Notes: generated from the letters alone by a model not told the origin. A stretch of DNA of 64,000 nucleotides from Flavihumibacter petaseus NBRC 106054 (GCF_000974785.1 NZ_BBWV01000002.1:682001-746000), one strand, 5' to 3'; shown: positions 8,347 to 17,791, counted from the stretch's first letter. Made by a program: numbers and translations.

Positions 8347-9432
8347 ATGAAAAGACTTTTCCCCTTACTGCCGCTTCTCCTGTTGGCCTTTCTGCAGAAA
8401 TCCATCGCACAGGACATTCAGATTACCGGCAAGGTCACCGGCGTAGCCGATAAAAGCCAGGTTTACCTGACCGATCCTGACAAGCCTGGTGATACACTCG
8501 CCACTGCAACGAGCAAGCAGGAGAATTTTGTGCTGAAAGCACAATTACCGGCGACCAAACTTTACCAGGTAAGCTTCATGCCTGCAGGTAAAAAGGGATT
8601 GCTTTTCCTTGAGCCCGGAAAGATCCAGGTTACCGGAAATCTTGATAAGATCCAGGACCTGGAAGTGAAAGGATCAACTGCACAGGCGGGTTTTAAGGCC
8701 TTTCAGGCAACATTTGATCCCTATTTCAAACGCTACAGCCAGCTGACGCAACTAGCGAACCAGAGTGGCGTGAATGACAGCCTGATGACCCAGTACAAGC
8801 AACTGGTTGCGGAGATCGGTGATGCGGCGGAAAAATTCGCTGGAGAACATGCATCCGAGCCGATAGCGCCCTTTATGTGGGCAACCCTGCTGCAGGTGGT
8901 AGAGGATCCGGTACGCATCGAGAAAAGCTTGAATGCTTTCAGTGCTCCGGTAAAGGAAAGCTTTTATGGAAAGTATCTCAGCGATAAAGTTGCCGAGATG
9001 AAAATTGGCAGGGTAGGAACACCGGCACTCGATTTCACCCAGGCAGACACTTCCGGTAATCAGGTGACCTTGTCATCTTTCCGTGGCCGTTATGTACTGG
9101 TAGATTTCTGGGCCAGCTGGTGCGGTCCATGCCGGCAGGAAAACCCCAACCTGCTTGCCGCATACAAGAAGTTTAAAGAAAAGAATTTTACCGTACTGGG
9201 CGTATCACTCGACAACAACAAGGACCGCTGGCTGAAAGCCATTGCTGATGACCGGCTGCAGTGGACGCAGGTAAGCGATCTGAAATACTGGCAGAATGAA
9301 GTAGCGTTGCAGTACAAGATCCAATCCATTCCCCAGAACCTCCTGATTGATCCCAATGGCGTGATCGTGGCGAAGAATCTTCGCGGTGATGCGCTGGAGC
9401 AGAAGCTTTGTGAATTGCTCGGGTGTAACTGA
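8347..9432 (+). CDS. TlpA/ResA-like thioredoxin-fold protein with N-terminal DUF4369-like domain
   Basis: A 361-residue exported protein. It starts at the ATG before KRLFPLLPLLLLAFLQKS, a signal peptide ending near AQ at residue 22. Residues 25-115 look like the beta-rich DUF4369 domain usual in Bacteroidota TlpA proteins; a helical linker follows; residues 220-361 are a thioredoxin domain with WCGPC (C259, C262) and the cis-Pro region SIPQNLLID. Likely a periplasmic disulfide oxidoreductase. It lies 17 bases after hisIE, so it may be cotranscribed, but has no known role in histidine synthesis. A TTG 15 bases upstream is in frame but would spoil the signal peptide. Confidence 0.88.
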   Translation: MKRLFPLLPLLLLAFLQKSIAQDIQITGKVTGVADKSQVYLTDPDKPGDTLATATSKQENFVLKAQLPATKLYQVSFMPAGKKGLLFLEPGKIQVTGNLDKIQDLEVKGSTAQAGFKAFQATFDPYFKRYSQLTQLANQSGVNDSLMTQYKQLVAEIGDAAEKFAGEHASEPIAPFMWATLLQVVEDPVRIEKSLNAFSAPVKESFYGKYLSDKVAEMKIGRVGTPALDFTQADTSGNQVTLSSFRGRYVLVDFWASWCGPCRQENPNLLAAYKKFKEKNFTVLGVSLDNNKDRWLKAIADDRLQWTQVSDLKYWQNEVALQYKIQSIPQNLLIDPNGVIVAKNLRGDALEQKLCELLGCN

Positions 9433-9739
9433 TTCGCGCCTGGTCCAATTTCACGCTGAGGTTTTTTCCTGCCTACGCTAAAGCTCCGGCAGGCGAGGCA
9501 CGCAAGGTCGCTGGCTACCTATGCTAAAGCTTCGGCAGCCGCTGCGCTCCCCGAGGGGCAAAGGCGCAAAGAAAAGTTTACCAGCCTTCGGCTGGAGGCG
9601 CGCAAAGCGTTAGTTAACTGGTAGTCAATAGTCCCGATTCCGTTCGTTTCAATACAATGCTTTGTATTCGCAGTTCATGACGGATGCCCTTTCCTTTGGT
9701 TTGATGTTGCCGCAACTTTGGTGCATTAAACCTTCGATC
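9433..9739. repeat. Non-coding spacer with short dispersed repeats
   Basis: No gene is apparent. Two near-identical 20-base direct repeats of the form CCTAYGCTAAAGCTYCGGCAG lie at 9472-9491 and 9518-9537. They are followed by GGCAAAGGCGCAAAG at 9557-9571, a CCAGCC-TTC-GGCTGG palindrome at 9581-9595 and a further GCGCAAAGCG. Similar GCAAAGG strings recur at 18.6, 18.9, 43.3 and 43.5 kb, and a TAGCTTYAGCGAAGG string recurs near 32.35 kb. The stretch probably separates the trp-his operon from the next gene and may help end transcription, but no clear T-tailed hairpin is present. Confidence 0.6.
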
Positions 9740-10288
9740 ATGAAAGTAGCAATACTCGGCATGGCACTCCTGATGGTGGTGGCCTGCTCCAAATCTTCAG
9801 ACGATGAAGTGGTTATCCCGGATACTCCCCGGAGTGAAGTTCCCGAAGCGCTTACCGGTAAATGGCTCAATGGCACTTTTTCCATGAGCAACTGGTATAC
9901 CTACGACGGACAATACGCCGGCAATCCTTTTTCGAGCTCCCGTGCTTTCCAGTTTTCCCGTAATGGTGATGCGGAATTTTTCCAGGTGATCGTTTCGAAT
10001 GATGGGGCATGCACCCGGCAGGCTTTTACGGAATTCAAAGGAACGGTACAGTTCGATGCAACGACCCAGTCGTTTACGTTCTATCCCAGGCAGGGACGGT
10101 TCCGCGGCTTTTACAGTTGTAATTCCGGCAGCAACTTTGATCGCTCTGCCACCCGTGATGAACTGAAACCAATCAAACTCTACTGGAATGGATACGAAGA
10201 CGAGTTCGGACAGGCGTGGCTCGTCACCCGCTTCGGACCCAATGACCCGGATACACAGGCGTCTTACTTCAGGCCAACCAGCTGGTGA
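9740..10288 (+). CDS. Small lipoprotein of unknown function
   Basis: 182 residues from the ATG that gives MKVAILGMALLMVVACSKS: a short signal peptide with lipobox VVAC, Cys at residue 16. After an acidic linker (SDDEVVIPDTP) the mature part begins LTGKWLNGTFSMSNWYTYDG, and looks like a lipocalin-like or DUF-type beta domain in which a GKW opening is common. One Cys pair may form a disulfide (DGACTRQ and FYSCNSG). An in-frame upstream start would put 26 extra residues before the signal peptide and is unlikely. Monocistronic, unknown role, probably outer-membrane anchored. Confidence 0.75.
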   Translation: MKVAILGMALLMVVACSKSSDDEVVIPDTPRSEVPEALTGKWLNGTFSMSNWYTYDGQYAGNPFSSSRAFQFSRNGDAEFFQVIVSNDGACTRQAFTEFKGTVQFDATTQSFTFYPRQGRFRGFYSCNSGSNFDRSATRDELKPIKLYWNGYEDEFGQAWLVTRFGPNDPDTQASYFRPTSW

Positions 10289-10446
10289 TAGATGGTAAAT
10301 TCATGCAGTTGTTTGTTCCTCATTCATGCGTTGCAATGTGCTGTATATATGTTTTGTACCGGGACCTGTGCATTGGATAAAGCCAGAAGTATCCAGGGCG
10401 AAAAGAGATGCCGGTTTTTAAGTAGCTTAAAGGGCAAAACTGGCCG

Positions 10447-11160
10447 ATGGAAAAGTTGACTGCAAAAGCCTTTATAACAGCATTGAAAGTGCTTCAATCT
10501 GATGACGAGCTGAAGAAGATCGGCCGGTATTTCAAAACAGGTAAAGGCGGTAATGCAGAAGGCGATAAGTTCATTGGTGTAAAGATGGGAGAGGTGTTTG
10601 CGCTGGCCAGGGCATATACGAAAATGCCACTGGCAGAAGTCGAACGCCTGCTGGAAAGTCCACTGCATGAGGCCCGTGTGGGCGCCGTCAGCATCATGGA
10701 TTTTCAGGCCAGGGACAAAAAGACAAAAGAAGAGCAACGTAAAGCATTGTTTGATCTCTATATCCGGCGTCACGACCGGATCAACAACTGGGACCTGGTT
10801 GACCGGGCTGCTCCCCATGTGGTCGGATTGTACCTGGTTGATAAGCCCCGCAAGATCCTTTACACGCTTGCGAAATCTGCCAGCCCCTGGGAACGGCGCA
10901 CTTCGATAGTAGCCACCTGGATGTTCATCCGCCAAAAGGAAACAGCCGATACTTTCAAACTCGCTGAAATTTTATTGAAAGACAGCGAGGAGACCATTCA
11001 CAAGGCGATCGGCAGCTGGTTGCGCACCGCAGGTACAGTCGACAAGGCGGCATTGCAAACTTTTCTCAACACCCATGGCGCGGAAATGCCCAGGATTGCG
11101 TTGCGTTATGCCATTGAGCATTTTTCTCCAAAGGAGCGGGAGAAGTATCTCAATTTGTGA
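10447..11160 (+). CDS. DNA alkylation repair protein, AlkD-like HEAT-repeat family
   Basis: 237 residues, all-helical. LKKIGRYFKTGKGG near the start, GVKMGEVFALAR, a VGAVSIMDFQAR helix, then INNWDLVDRAAPHVVGLYL and WERRTSIVATWMFIRQ match the AlkC/AlkD family, whose members excise bulky or positively charged alkylated bases with HEAT-like repeats. The NNWDLVD segment holds the conserved Trp-Asp that in AlkD contacts the lesion. Stands alone between two non-coding regions; no operon partner. Function assignment is by family; substrate range is not readable. Confidence 0.85.
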   Translation: MEKLTAKAFITALKVLQSDDELKKIGRYFKTGKGGNAEGDKFIGVKMGEVFALARAYTKMPLAEVERLLESPLHEARVGAVSIMDFQARDKKTKEEQRKALFDLYIRRHDRINNWDLVDRAAPHVVGLYLVDKPRKILYTLAKSASPWERRTSIVATWMFIRQKETADTFKLAEILLKDSEETIHKAIGSWLRTAGTVDKAALQTFLNTHGAEMPRIALRYAIEHFSPKEREKYLNL

Positions 11161-11443
11161 AGCGAATGGTATTGTAACGCCGTTTACACCCTGGTTTAAG
11201 CCGTTTACAGCAGCTTTCTTCGGGTTGCCTTCGGCTCAGGTCCGGCATTTCAGAGGAGTGCTTCGTTAAATTAACGAACGAGACCCGAACGAATCCCTTT
11301 CCAGACCCGCAGGTCGCAAAGCAACCTACCCATAAACCACAAAGAACTTACTTCAGCCGATATACCCCGGTAACGGCGAGAGGTAAACGCCAGCTGAATT
11401 AGAATTCAAAATTAGTACCAGTCTTTTATTTTTCGTCAGGATT

Positions 11444-11690
11444 GGGACGATGTTGCACTTTTCCTGGGACGAGGTAGCACTTTTGCCGGGATGAGGTTGC
11501 TCTTTTCCTGGGACGAGTCGGTGAAACCCTTGATTTGACCTCGGTTCACGGTCTATGTTCCCTATGTAGAACCTCGTGTTGACCTCGGAATCCGAGGTGT
11601 TCGCCTCTGTTTTAGAGGTAAACCCGAGTACCCCGCGTAGTAAATCTGAGGTCCAACTGAGGTTGAACAGAGGTAGCAAAGAGGTCGGGG
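11444..11690. repeat. Periodic minisatellite-like array, 11/22-base period
   Basis: Left block: GGGACGA-type units start at 11444, 11466, 11488 and 11510, exactly 22 bases apart, with GAGGT or a variant at 11449, 11471, 11493 and 11515. Middle: ACCTCG (reverse of the same core) at 11538, 11571 and 11582, spacings 33 and 11. Right block: GAGGT or near variants at 11594, 11615, 11626, 11637, 11648, 11659, 11670 and 11681, again mostly 11 bases apart. The period is not a multiple of three and the units diverge, so it is neither coding nor a CRISPR array. Confidence 0.75.
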
Positions 11691-11755
11691 AATAACTCAG
11701 AATAGTGCTCGGATCTTCCCGTTGGCCCTAAATTTTCCTGGCCTGAAAAAAGCTC

Positions 11756-11846
11756 AAAAATGGCCTTATCCTAGTGTCAACCCGGCCTCCTCCCCGGGTA
11801 AAGGCACCCCTTTACACGGGAATGACACTAGGATAAGGCCATTTTT
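11756..11846. repeat. Perfect 24-base inverted repeat enclosing two smaller hairpins
   Basis: Arms 11756-11779 and 11823-11846 are exact reverse complements (core TGGCCTTATCCTAGTGTCA). The 43-base interior contains ACCCGG/CCGGGT (11780-11785 with 11794-11799) and GTAAAGG/CCTTTAC (11798-11804 with 11809-11815). The single strand would fold into a branched, cloverleaf-like structure. No target-site duplication or transposase is recognisable. Confidence 0.8.
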
Positions 11847-12173
11847 AGACTTATTTGAAGCTGCCTTATGCCTGCCCTGAATAGCTATACAGGTTAAAGA
11901 ATAAATCCTGATTTGGCTTGACACATTGTTTTGGTTCCTCTGCCAATCGGGAAGTTTTTGCGTACTTCCGGCCGCAGGCCGCCAAACTTATCGGGTACTG
12001 GATAACGACTACATTAGCTGAACGAAAACACGCCTGATACCAGGTAAGTTTTAATCTTTGCGGCTTGGCCCCTTTGCGTGCATTGCGCGAAATAAAAGTT
12101 CGCGTGAAAAACCTGCCCGCAAAAACACAACCAGCGTGAAAAACGGACCGGCACTATTAAAATTCGCGTGAAC

Positions 12174-13166
12174 CTATGGCACAAGGATATCCTTCAGCAA
12201 AGCGTAAGACCGCTTCCTTGCTTCCTGGTCATAGAGATTGGTTGTCACCATGATCTCATCGAGTTTTGTCACTTTCAGAAAGTTATCGAACTGCGCTGCG
12301 AGCTTTTCCGGCCCGCCGACGAAGGAGTATGCCGTCATCTGCTTCACGGCTGCAGCCTCATGTGGTTCCCAGACTTCGTCGATATCTTCTACTGGCGGTT
12401 GCAATCCGCGGCGGTTGTTCCGGATAATTCCCAGGAACATCTGGTACACGCTGCTGGCCAGGAATTTTGCTTCTTCATCAGTCGGTGCGGCAACCACATT
12501 CACACAGGCCATTACATAGGGTTTGGCGAGGTGAACAGATGGTTGAAACCGTTGCCGGTAGATCTCGATTGCGGTAAGAAACTGTGCCGGTGCAAAATGT
12601 GAGGCAAAGGCGTAGGGAAGACCCATTTCGGCGGCCAGATACGCACTGTCGGTACTACTGCCCAGGATCCAGAACGGAACAGATAACCCTTCAGCGGGAA
12701 AAGCGCGCACACGGGTATCCGGACTGCTGTTGGTAAAATACCCTTCGAGTTCCTCAATATGCGCTTTAAAATCGTACAGGCCGTTGCCCAGGTGGCGGCG
12801 AAGGGCTGCTGCCGTTAGTTGATCCGTTCCCGGCGCGCGGCCCAGTCCGAGATCGATCCTGCCGGGGTACAGCGTTTCCAGGGTCCCGAACTGTTCAGCG
12901 ATCACCAGCGGCGAGTGATTGGGTAGCATAATGCCGCCGGAACCCACGCGGATGGTGGAGGTAGCGCCTGCCACATGCCCGATCAATACGGCAGTTGCCG
13001 CACTGGCAATATTCGCCATGTTATGATGTTCAGCCAGCCAGAATCTTTCGTAGCCGAGTGTTTCCGTAAACCGGGCCAGGTCAACGGTGCGCTCCAAAGC
13101 AGTGGCGGCTGTTCCTCCCTGCGTGATTACCGCAAGGTCAAGCACTGAAATTTTGATGGGCTTCAT
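12174..13166 (-). CDS. LLM-class flavin-dependent oxidoreductase (luciferase-like monooxygenase)
   Basis: 330 residues from the Met giving [14 protein letters not shown]; this start matches the family, which begins with VLDLAxI or similar. The barrel marks are clear: [63 protein letters not shown] and the C-terminal FVGGPEKLA. This is the group-1 bacterial-luciferase-like subfamily (E. coli YhbW relatives) that uses reduced FMN; substrate unknown. It is divergent from the sulfatase with about 100 bases between. Longer in-frame starts upstream add 28 residues without family support. Confidence 0.9.
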   Translation of the reverse strand: MKPIKISVLDLAVITQGGTAATALERTVDLARFTETLGYERFWLAEHHNMANIASAATAVLIGHVAGATSTIRVGSGGIMLPNHSPLVIAEQFGTLETLYPGRIDLGLGRAPGTDQLTAAALRRHLGNGLYDFKAHIEELEGYFTNSSPDTRVRAFPAEGLSVPFWILGSSTDSAYLAAEMGLPYAFASHFAPAQFLTAIEIYRQRFQPSVHLAKPYVMACVNVVAAPTDEEAKFLASSVYQMFLGIIRNNRRGLQPPVEDIDEVWEPHEAAAVKQMTAYSFVGGPEKLAAQFDNFLKVTKLDEIMVTTNLYDQEARKRSYALLKDILVP

Positions 13167-13262
13167 GGTTAATGGAGTAACAGCAATTGGTATTTTTTGT
13201 TCGGTGTTACCTGTTCCTGCTGGCGGATTCATGGCTATCTTGGGCAACAAAATATCCGTTGC

Positions 13263-14783
13263 ATGATAAACAGGATTTTACTGATTGCGCTGGTCTTCCT
13301 GGTCAAATGGACAGTTGCCCAGCAGGCAAGGCCCAATATCATTTTCATACTTTCTGATGATCACACCAGCCAGGCCATCAGCGCATATGGCAGCAAACTC
13401 ACCGAGACGCCCAATATTGACCGCATTGCAAAAGAAGGCGCGCTTTTTCGGAATAATTTCATCACTAATTCCATCTGCGGACCGAGCCGCGCCTGTTTTC
13501 TGACTGGCCGTTACAGTCACCTTAACGGATACAAACTCAACGAAAAGACGTTTGATCCCAATCAGCCGGTATTTCCTGAAAAATTACAGGCTGCAGGTTA
13601 CCAGACTGCATGGATTGGAAAAGTGCATTTAAAGCCGATGGCCAATGGCTTCAATTACTGGAAGGTGCTTGACAGCCAGGGCGACTACTATAACCCGGAT
13701 TTTATTACCAAAGATTCCGGGCGCAGCACCGCACATGGTTATGTAACCGATCTGATCACGGAGTTTTCCCTGCAATGGCTCAGCAAGCGCGACAAGCAGG
13801 CGCCGTTTTTTCTTGTTGTGGGGGAGAAAGCTACACACCGGGAATGGTTGCCTTCCCTGGAAGACCTGGGTAGTTTTGACGATAAGACTTTTCCGATCCC
13901 GGAAAATTTTTATGATGATTATTCCGGACGGGAAGCTGCAGCAAAACAGGATATGTCGATTGACAAAACAATGGTGCTGAAAAGTGATCTTAAGATCCAT
14001 GTCGACTATACTACGATGCGTGATTACAAGCGGATGGACAGTGCCCAGCGCAAAATATTTGCCGGTTATTATGAAGGAAAGGTATCCCGTGAATTTGATT
14101 CGCTGAAACTCAGCGGCCGTGCGCTGGTGGAATGGAAATACCAGCGCTACCTGCGCGATTACCTCGCCACCGCAAAATCAATGGACCGGAATATCGGTCG
14201 CATCCTGCAGTGGGTTGATCAGCAGGGCCTGACGAACAATACCATTGTCATCTATGCTTCCGACCAGGGATTTTATCTCGGTGAACACGGCTGGTTCGAC
14301 AAGCGGTTTATGTATGAGGAATCCCTGCGGACGCCTTTTGTGATGCGCTATCCCGGCCATATTCGTCCTGGTACAGTGGTGAATGGCTTTACCCTCGGGA
14401 TCGACTGGGGCCCCACTTTGCTCGAAATGGCGGGACTTGCCCGGGACACCGGAATGCAGGGTCGGTCCTTTTATCCACTTGTAAAACAGGATGCGAAAAA
14501 GTCAACCTGGCGGGAAGCGATCTATTATCACTACTATGAATTTCCGGAGCCCCATCACGTATATCCGCATTTTGGTATCAGGACCTCACGGTATAAACTG
14601 ATGCGGTTCTATGGCGGTATCAATACCTGGGAATTATATGATCTGCAGCAGGACCCGCAGGAAATGAAAAACATCTATAACGATCCCGCACAGTCGAAGA
14701 ATATAATCCGGCTGAAGGAGCAGCTGCGCAGGGAGATTGACCATTACCGCGACACCGAAGCGGCAGCCATCCTGCAGCAATAG
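13263..14783 (+). CDS. Secreted sulfatase (S1 family)
   Basis: 506 residues starting [14 protein letters not shown], a signal peptide cleaved near AQQ at residue 21. [14 protein letters not shown] provides the metal-binding Asp pair; C72 in [13 protein letters not shown] is the Cys that becomes formylglycine (C-x-P-S-R signature); [16 protein letters not shown] and [18 protein letters not shown] complete the alkaline-phosphatase-fold active site. It hydrolyses sulfate esters, probably on a glycan or aryl substrate in the periplasm. No sulfatase-maturing enzyme is in the window. An upstream start adding 22 residues would disrupt the signal peptide. Confidence 0.92.
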   Translation: MINRILLIALVFLVKWTVAQQARPNIIFILSDDHTSQAISAYGSKLTETPNIDRIAKEGALFRNNFITNSICGPSRACFLTGRYSHLNGYKLNEKTFDPNQPVFPEKLQAAGYQTAWIGKVHLKPMANGFNYWKVLDSQGDYYNPDFITKDSGRSTAHGYVTDLITEFSLQWLSKRDKQAPFFLVVGEKATHREWLPSLEDLGSFDDKTFPIPENFYDDYSGREAAAKQDMSIDKTMVLKSDLKIHVDYTTMRDYKRMDSAQRKIFAGYYEGKVSREFDSLKLSGRALVEWKYQRYLRDYLATAKSMDRNIGRILQWVDQQGLTNNTIVIYASDQGFYLGEHGWFDKRFMYEESLRTPFVMRYPGHIRPGTVVNGFTLGIDWGPTLLEMAGLARDTGMQGRSFYPLVKQDAKKSTWREAIYYHYYEFPEPHHVYPHFGIRTSRYKLMRFYGGINTWELYDLQQDPQEMKNIYNDPAQSKNIIRLKEQLRREIDHYRDTEAAAILQQ

Positions 14784-14816
14784 ACAATTCCTGCGGGAAT
14801 AGACAATTCATGCAGG
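14779..14816. repeat. Two tandem 19-base repeats at the end of the sulfatase gene
   Basis: AATAGACAATTCCTGCGGG (14779-14797) is followed directly by AATAGACAATTCATGCAGG (14798-14816), 17 of 19 identical, with a degenerate third unit after. The first unit contains the sulfatase TAG stop codon. Confidence 0.7.
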
Positions 14817-14866
14817 AAATATAGCAACTCAGTCGGCAGGGGATTTTATCGCAGCGTAAGGCAGGA

Positions 14867-14874
14867 TAGTTTTG
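14867..14874 (+). promoter_or_regulatory. Candidate -7 box for the cytochrome c gene
   Basis: TAGTTTTG fits the Bacteroidota TAnnTTTG consensus and lies 16 bases before the ATG at 14891. A TTTT run about 20 bases further upstream may act as a weak -33 element. Confidence 0.4.
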
Positions 14875-14890
14875 CTGTCAAACCTTAGCT

Positions 14891-15826
14891 ATGATCAAGA
14901 AAATCCTCATCTGGGTAGTTGCCGTAATCGCTGTTCTCATAGGTGGCGTTACTGTGGCAACCGGCTTCCGGCAACACCTTACCTATGAAGCGCCGCTGCC
15001 GGCTATCAGGGCTTCAAAAGATTCAGCTGTTATTCAGCGCGGCCGTCACATCGTGCTGGGTCCCGGGCATTGCGCCGACTGCCACAGCACCACTCCGAAC
15101 AAAGATTCCATCCTGATAGCAGGGGGTGATCCTGTGTTGTCAGGCGGTTATGCTTTTAACCTCCCGTTCGGTAATTTCTATACCCGCAACCTTACACCTG
15201 ATAAGGAAACAGGCCTGGGCAACCGATCTGATGCCGAAGTAGCGCGGATCATCCGATATGGCGTGCATGCCAATGGCGAGATGGTGCTGCCCTTCATGCC
15301 TTTCCAGCAAATGACAGACAGCGACCTGGAAGCAGTGATCAGCTACCTGCGCAGTGTTCCGGCGGTGCACAACAAGGTGCATGATCATGAATACAATTCC
15401 ATCGGAAAAGTATTGCGTGCCTTCGTGCTGAAACCTGTGGGACCGTCAGAAGCGGTTAAACCTTATATCAAACCGGATACCACAGCAGATTATGGCAGGT
15501 ACCTCACCATGAATATTGCCAATTGCAATGAGTGTCATACCAAGCGCGACGGCACCGGCAATTTTGTAGGAGAGCCGCTCGCAGGCGGAAATCCTTTCGA
15601 AGAAGAGGGTCTTCCCCCGTTAACGCCCCCCAACCTTACCCCCGATAGCAGCAGCCGCCTTTTCGGATGGTCGCAGGAAATGTTCATTCAGCGTTTCCGC
15701 ATGGGCAAACTGATCGCACACAGCCATATGCCATGGACAGCTTTTGGCAAAATGACTGATGATGAGTTGAAGGCAATCTATAAATACCTGCGTACGGTGA
15801 AGCCGGCAAAAACCGCGGTCAATTGA
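14891..15826 (+). CDS. Membrane-anchored dihaem cytochrome c
   Basis: 311 residues with an uncleaved N-terminal anchor (ILIWVVAVIAVLIGGVTVA). Two haem c sites: CADCH at residues 61-65 and CNECH at 212-216. Likely axial methionines are in VLPFMPFQQM and AHSHMPWTAFGKM. Each half is a class I cytochrome c domain ending with DLEAVISYLRSV or ELKAIYKYLRTV. Such proteins pass electrons in the periplasm, often to or from a dehydrogenase, none of which is adjacent. The 3' end overlaps the convergent DUF2911 gene by 8 bases. Confidence 0.9.
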   Translation: MIKKILIWVVAVIAVLIGGVTVATGFRQHLTYEAPLPAIRASKDSAVIQRGRHIVLGPGHCADCHSTTPNKDSILIAGGDPVLSGGYAFNLPFGNFYTRNLTPDKETGLGNRSDAEVARIIRYGVHANGEMVLPFMPFQQMTDSDLEAVISYLRSVPAVHNKVHDHEYNSIGKVLRAFVLKPVGPSEAVKPYIKPDTTADYGRYLTMNIANCNECHTKRDGTGNFVGEPLAGGNPFEEEGLPPLTPPNLTPDSSSRLFGWSQEMFIQRFRMGKLIAHSHMPWTAFGKMTDDELKAIYKYLRTVKPAKTAVN

Positions 15827-16937
15827 TCTTTTTGCCTTCCTTCAGCGCTTTGATCACCTGCTCAACGTTGGATTTGTTGGCCGGGTCGGGTGCCTGGGCC
15901 AGTGCTTTCTCTGCATAACTGATGGCTTTTTTGTTGTCGCCCTCAGCAGCAGATGCCCTGACCATACCCATGTTGGTGGTGAAAGTATTGGGATATTTTT
16001 CGTAGTTCTTTTTGAATGCGCTGATCGCTTCCTTATTCTTGTCCTGTGCCAGCAGTTGCCTGGCATAGGCATGCACCTGGTTCATATTGCCCATTGGTAA
16101 TGCCTGGGCCATGAGCTTGGAAGCCTCCTCAGAACGGCCAAGTTTTTCGAGTATGCCGGCCTTGGTACTCAGCGTTGCAAAATTGGGCTGGCCGATAAAA
16201 ACACCGCTGATGGACATGTCCGCCCACTGCAGTGCTTCTTCCAGGTTCACATTGTGCTGCAGGCAGTATGCTGCAGCCTGGTGCCAGGACTGCCAGCCCG
16301 GACTGAAGCTTTTTTCGCTGCGCAGTTCATTGCGGAAGGACGCGAGTTGCAACGGTATCAGATCGACGGAAACGGTGAAGGGTATGCGCCAGTTTTCCCA
16401 TTTCAGTCCCACTTCAGCGCTGCTGTCGGTCTCAGCCGAAAAATCGTATACGAGATATTCTGTAAGCGGCTGGCCGGTCTGTTGTTTTACATCGAGGCGG
16501 AGAACATCTTCTTTCGGATCGTAAAAGAAGGAACCCCAACTGGTGCTGTTCCGCGAAAAGATCAGGGTGCATTTGTCTTCATACACCGCGATGTGAAAAC
16601 CATAAGTGCCTGCGGGAAGCGGATGTCCATTGATGGCGACATCCGTGGAAAAGGTAAATGTGGTGTTTTCATTGGCTCCTGCGCGCCAGGGTGCCTGTTT
16701 GCTGGTGCCGAAGCCCAGGTCCGTAAATCCATAGGGCACCAGTTTGCCCCAGATGGCGCCCTGCCTGCCGCGCACAGCAGGCCGGTCATAATGGATCGTG
16801 ATATCCGTGATGCCGATCGTTTCTCCTACGAGGGCACGTTTATTGCCACCATCAGGGGCAGTTTTCAATTGTGCGAAAGCGGGCTGCAGCAGAACGGCAA
16901 GCAGCAGGGATGCTCCAAAACAACGAAGCAAGTGCAT
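15819..16937 (-). CDS. DUF2911 domain protein with C-terminal TPR repeats
   Basis: 372 residues with signal peptide ending around AFAQ (residue 23). Residues 30-175 form the DUF2911 domain: ITIHYDRPAVRGRQ, IWGKLVPYG, WRAGANENTTFTFSTDV and GTYGFHIAVYEDKCTLIFS are its hallmarks. Residues 220-372 form TPR-like helical repeats. DUF2911 proteins are common secreted proteins of Bacteroidota with no known activity. Convergent with the cytochrome gene. TAGCTTTC, 17 bases upstream of its ATG, resembles a -7 box. Confidence 0.85.
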   Translation of the reverse strand: MHLLRCFGASLLLAVLLQPAFAQLKTAPDGGNKRALVGETIGITDITIHYDRPAVRGRQGAIWGKLVPYGFTDLGFGTSKQAPWRAGANENTTFTFSTDVAINGHPLPAGTYGFHIAVYEDKCTLIFSRNSTSWGSFFYDPKEDVLRLDVKQQTGQPLTEYLVYDFSAETDSSAEVGLKWENWRIPFTVSVDLIPLQLASFRNELRSEKSFSPGWQSWHQAAAYCLQHNVNLEEALQWADMSISGVFIGQPNFATLSTKAGILEKLGRSEEASKLMAQALPMGNMNQVHAYARQLLAQDKNKEAISAFKKNYEKYPNTFTTNMGMVRASAAEGDNKKAISYAEKALAQAPDPANKSNVEQVIKALKEGKKIN

Positions 16938-17047
16938 AGCAGTTGGTTTTGCCAGAAAGCTACAGATTGTAGAGAAATCAGGAAACGGAAAGGGACAGGT
17001 GTATTTCTGTAAGGATAAATGGTAACTTCAACAGACGAGTTCCCGTT

Positions 17048-17791
17048 ATGAAAAGATTACTCATCCTTCATCTGGTACTTAATATGGCCTTTTCTGCCGA
17101 TGCGCAAACTTCACTGGCTGGTGATTATTACCTCCAGGGCGTACACGAAGTTGCTTCTGCTTTCCGGCTGAAGCCTGATTCAACTTTTGAATTTTTTTTC
17201 TCCTATGGCGCGCTCGACCGGACAGGCACGGGGCGATGGTCAGTAGCTGGCGGCCGCATTGTTTTTCAGTCCAGGCCATGGCCCGGCAGCGATTTCCGGT
17301 TGCTGGGTACTGATACTGAAGTGCCGGACGGTAACGGGGGCGGCACTGGTAATGGAAGTGGCTCTGGCAATAGCAAGTCTGCCAGCCAGAAGACTGACAA
17401 CAAAAAAGCACCTCCGGTGATCATTGTCAAAGTGGAGGAAAAGAATACCATGATTCTTCCTTTCATTGACTGTTACCTGAAAAAGGGAAATGAAGCAGTA
17501 GAAGGGAAGATGCGGCAGGATGGGATGGCCGTTTTCCCGGCAGAAAAATATGCGTCCGGGCTTCCCGACAGCCTTATTCTTCAATTCCGGTTTTGCCCGG
17601 AACGCTACAGCCGGTTTGCGATCACCGACCCGAAAATCACCCTTTACCGGTTTTCCATTGAAACGTGGATGCCGGAATATTTTTTCACTGGTTTCAGCCT
17701 GTTGCCGCTAGCCGATGGTTCCGCGCTGGAAGGTGGTCACCCTTTATTGGAAGGGCAGGCGTTTACCTGGGTGCGTGAAAAGGAGCAGTAA
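17048..17791 (+). CDS. Secreted protein of unknown function
   Basis: 247 residues with a signal peptide ending at ADAQ (residue 20). The mature protein starts LAGDYYLQGVHEVASAFRL and an F-x-F-x-YGALDRTGTGRWSV segment follows, then a low-complexity linker of Gly, Ser and Asn (near residues 100-115) and a second beta-rich part. The opening resembles small lipocalin-like stress proteins, but no family is recognised with confidence. It ends 7 bases before the convergent pdxJ gene. Confidence 0.65.
   Translation: MKRLLILHLVLNMAFSADAQTSLAGDYYLQGVHEVASAFRLKPDSTFEFFFSYGALDRTGTGRWSVAGGRIVFQSRPWPGSDFRLLGTDTEVPDGNGGGTGNGSGSGNSKSASQKTDNKKAPPVIIVKVEEKNTMILPFIDCYLKKGNEAVEGKMRQDGMAVFPAEKYASGLPDSLILQFRFCPERYSRFAITDPKITLYRFSIETWMPEYFFTGFSLLPLADGSALEGGHPLLEGQAFTWVREKEQ

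Larger units (their letters stand above)
11161..12173. other. About 1 kb non-coding, repeat-rich region
   Basis: No credible gene on either strand. The first 190 bases hold a duplicated GCCGTTTACA. Then come an 11-base periodic array (11444-11690) and a perfect 24-base inverted repeat (11756-11846), annotated separately. The last 250 bases hold scattered GCGTGAAAAA and CTTTGCG fragments like those at 18.5 and 43.2 kb. A 108-codon frame on the minus strand crosses the periodic array but has no start context or recognisable product and is judged spurious. Confidence 0.7.

Noticed and set aside
11444-11517. CRISPR array
   Set aside because: Units are 22 bases and directly adjacent with no unique spacers, and no cas gene is present.
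11353-11679. 108-codon minus-strand frame in the gene-free kilobase
   Set aside because: It runs through an 11-base periodic repeat, so the codons are a by-product of the array; no start context or homology.
11756-11846. tRNA or retron RNA
   Set aside because: The branched fold has no tRNA consensus bases, and no reverse transcriptase is encoded nearby.
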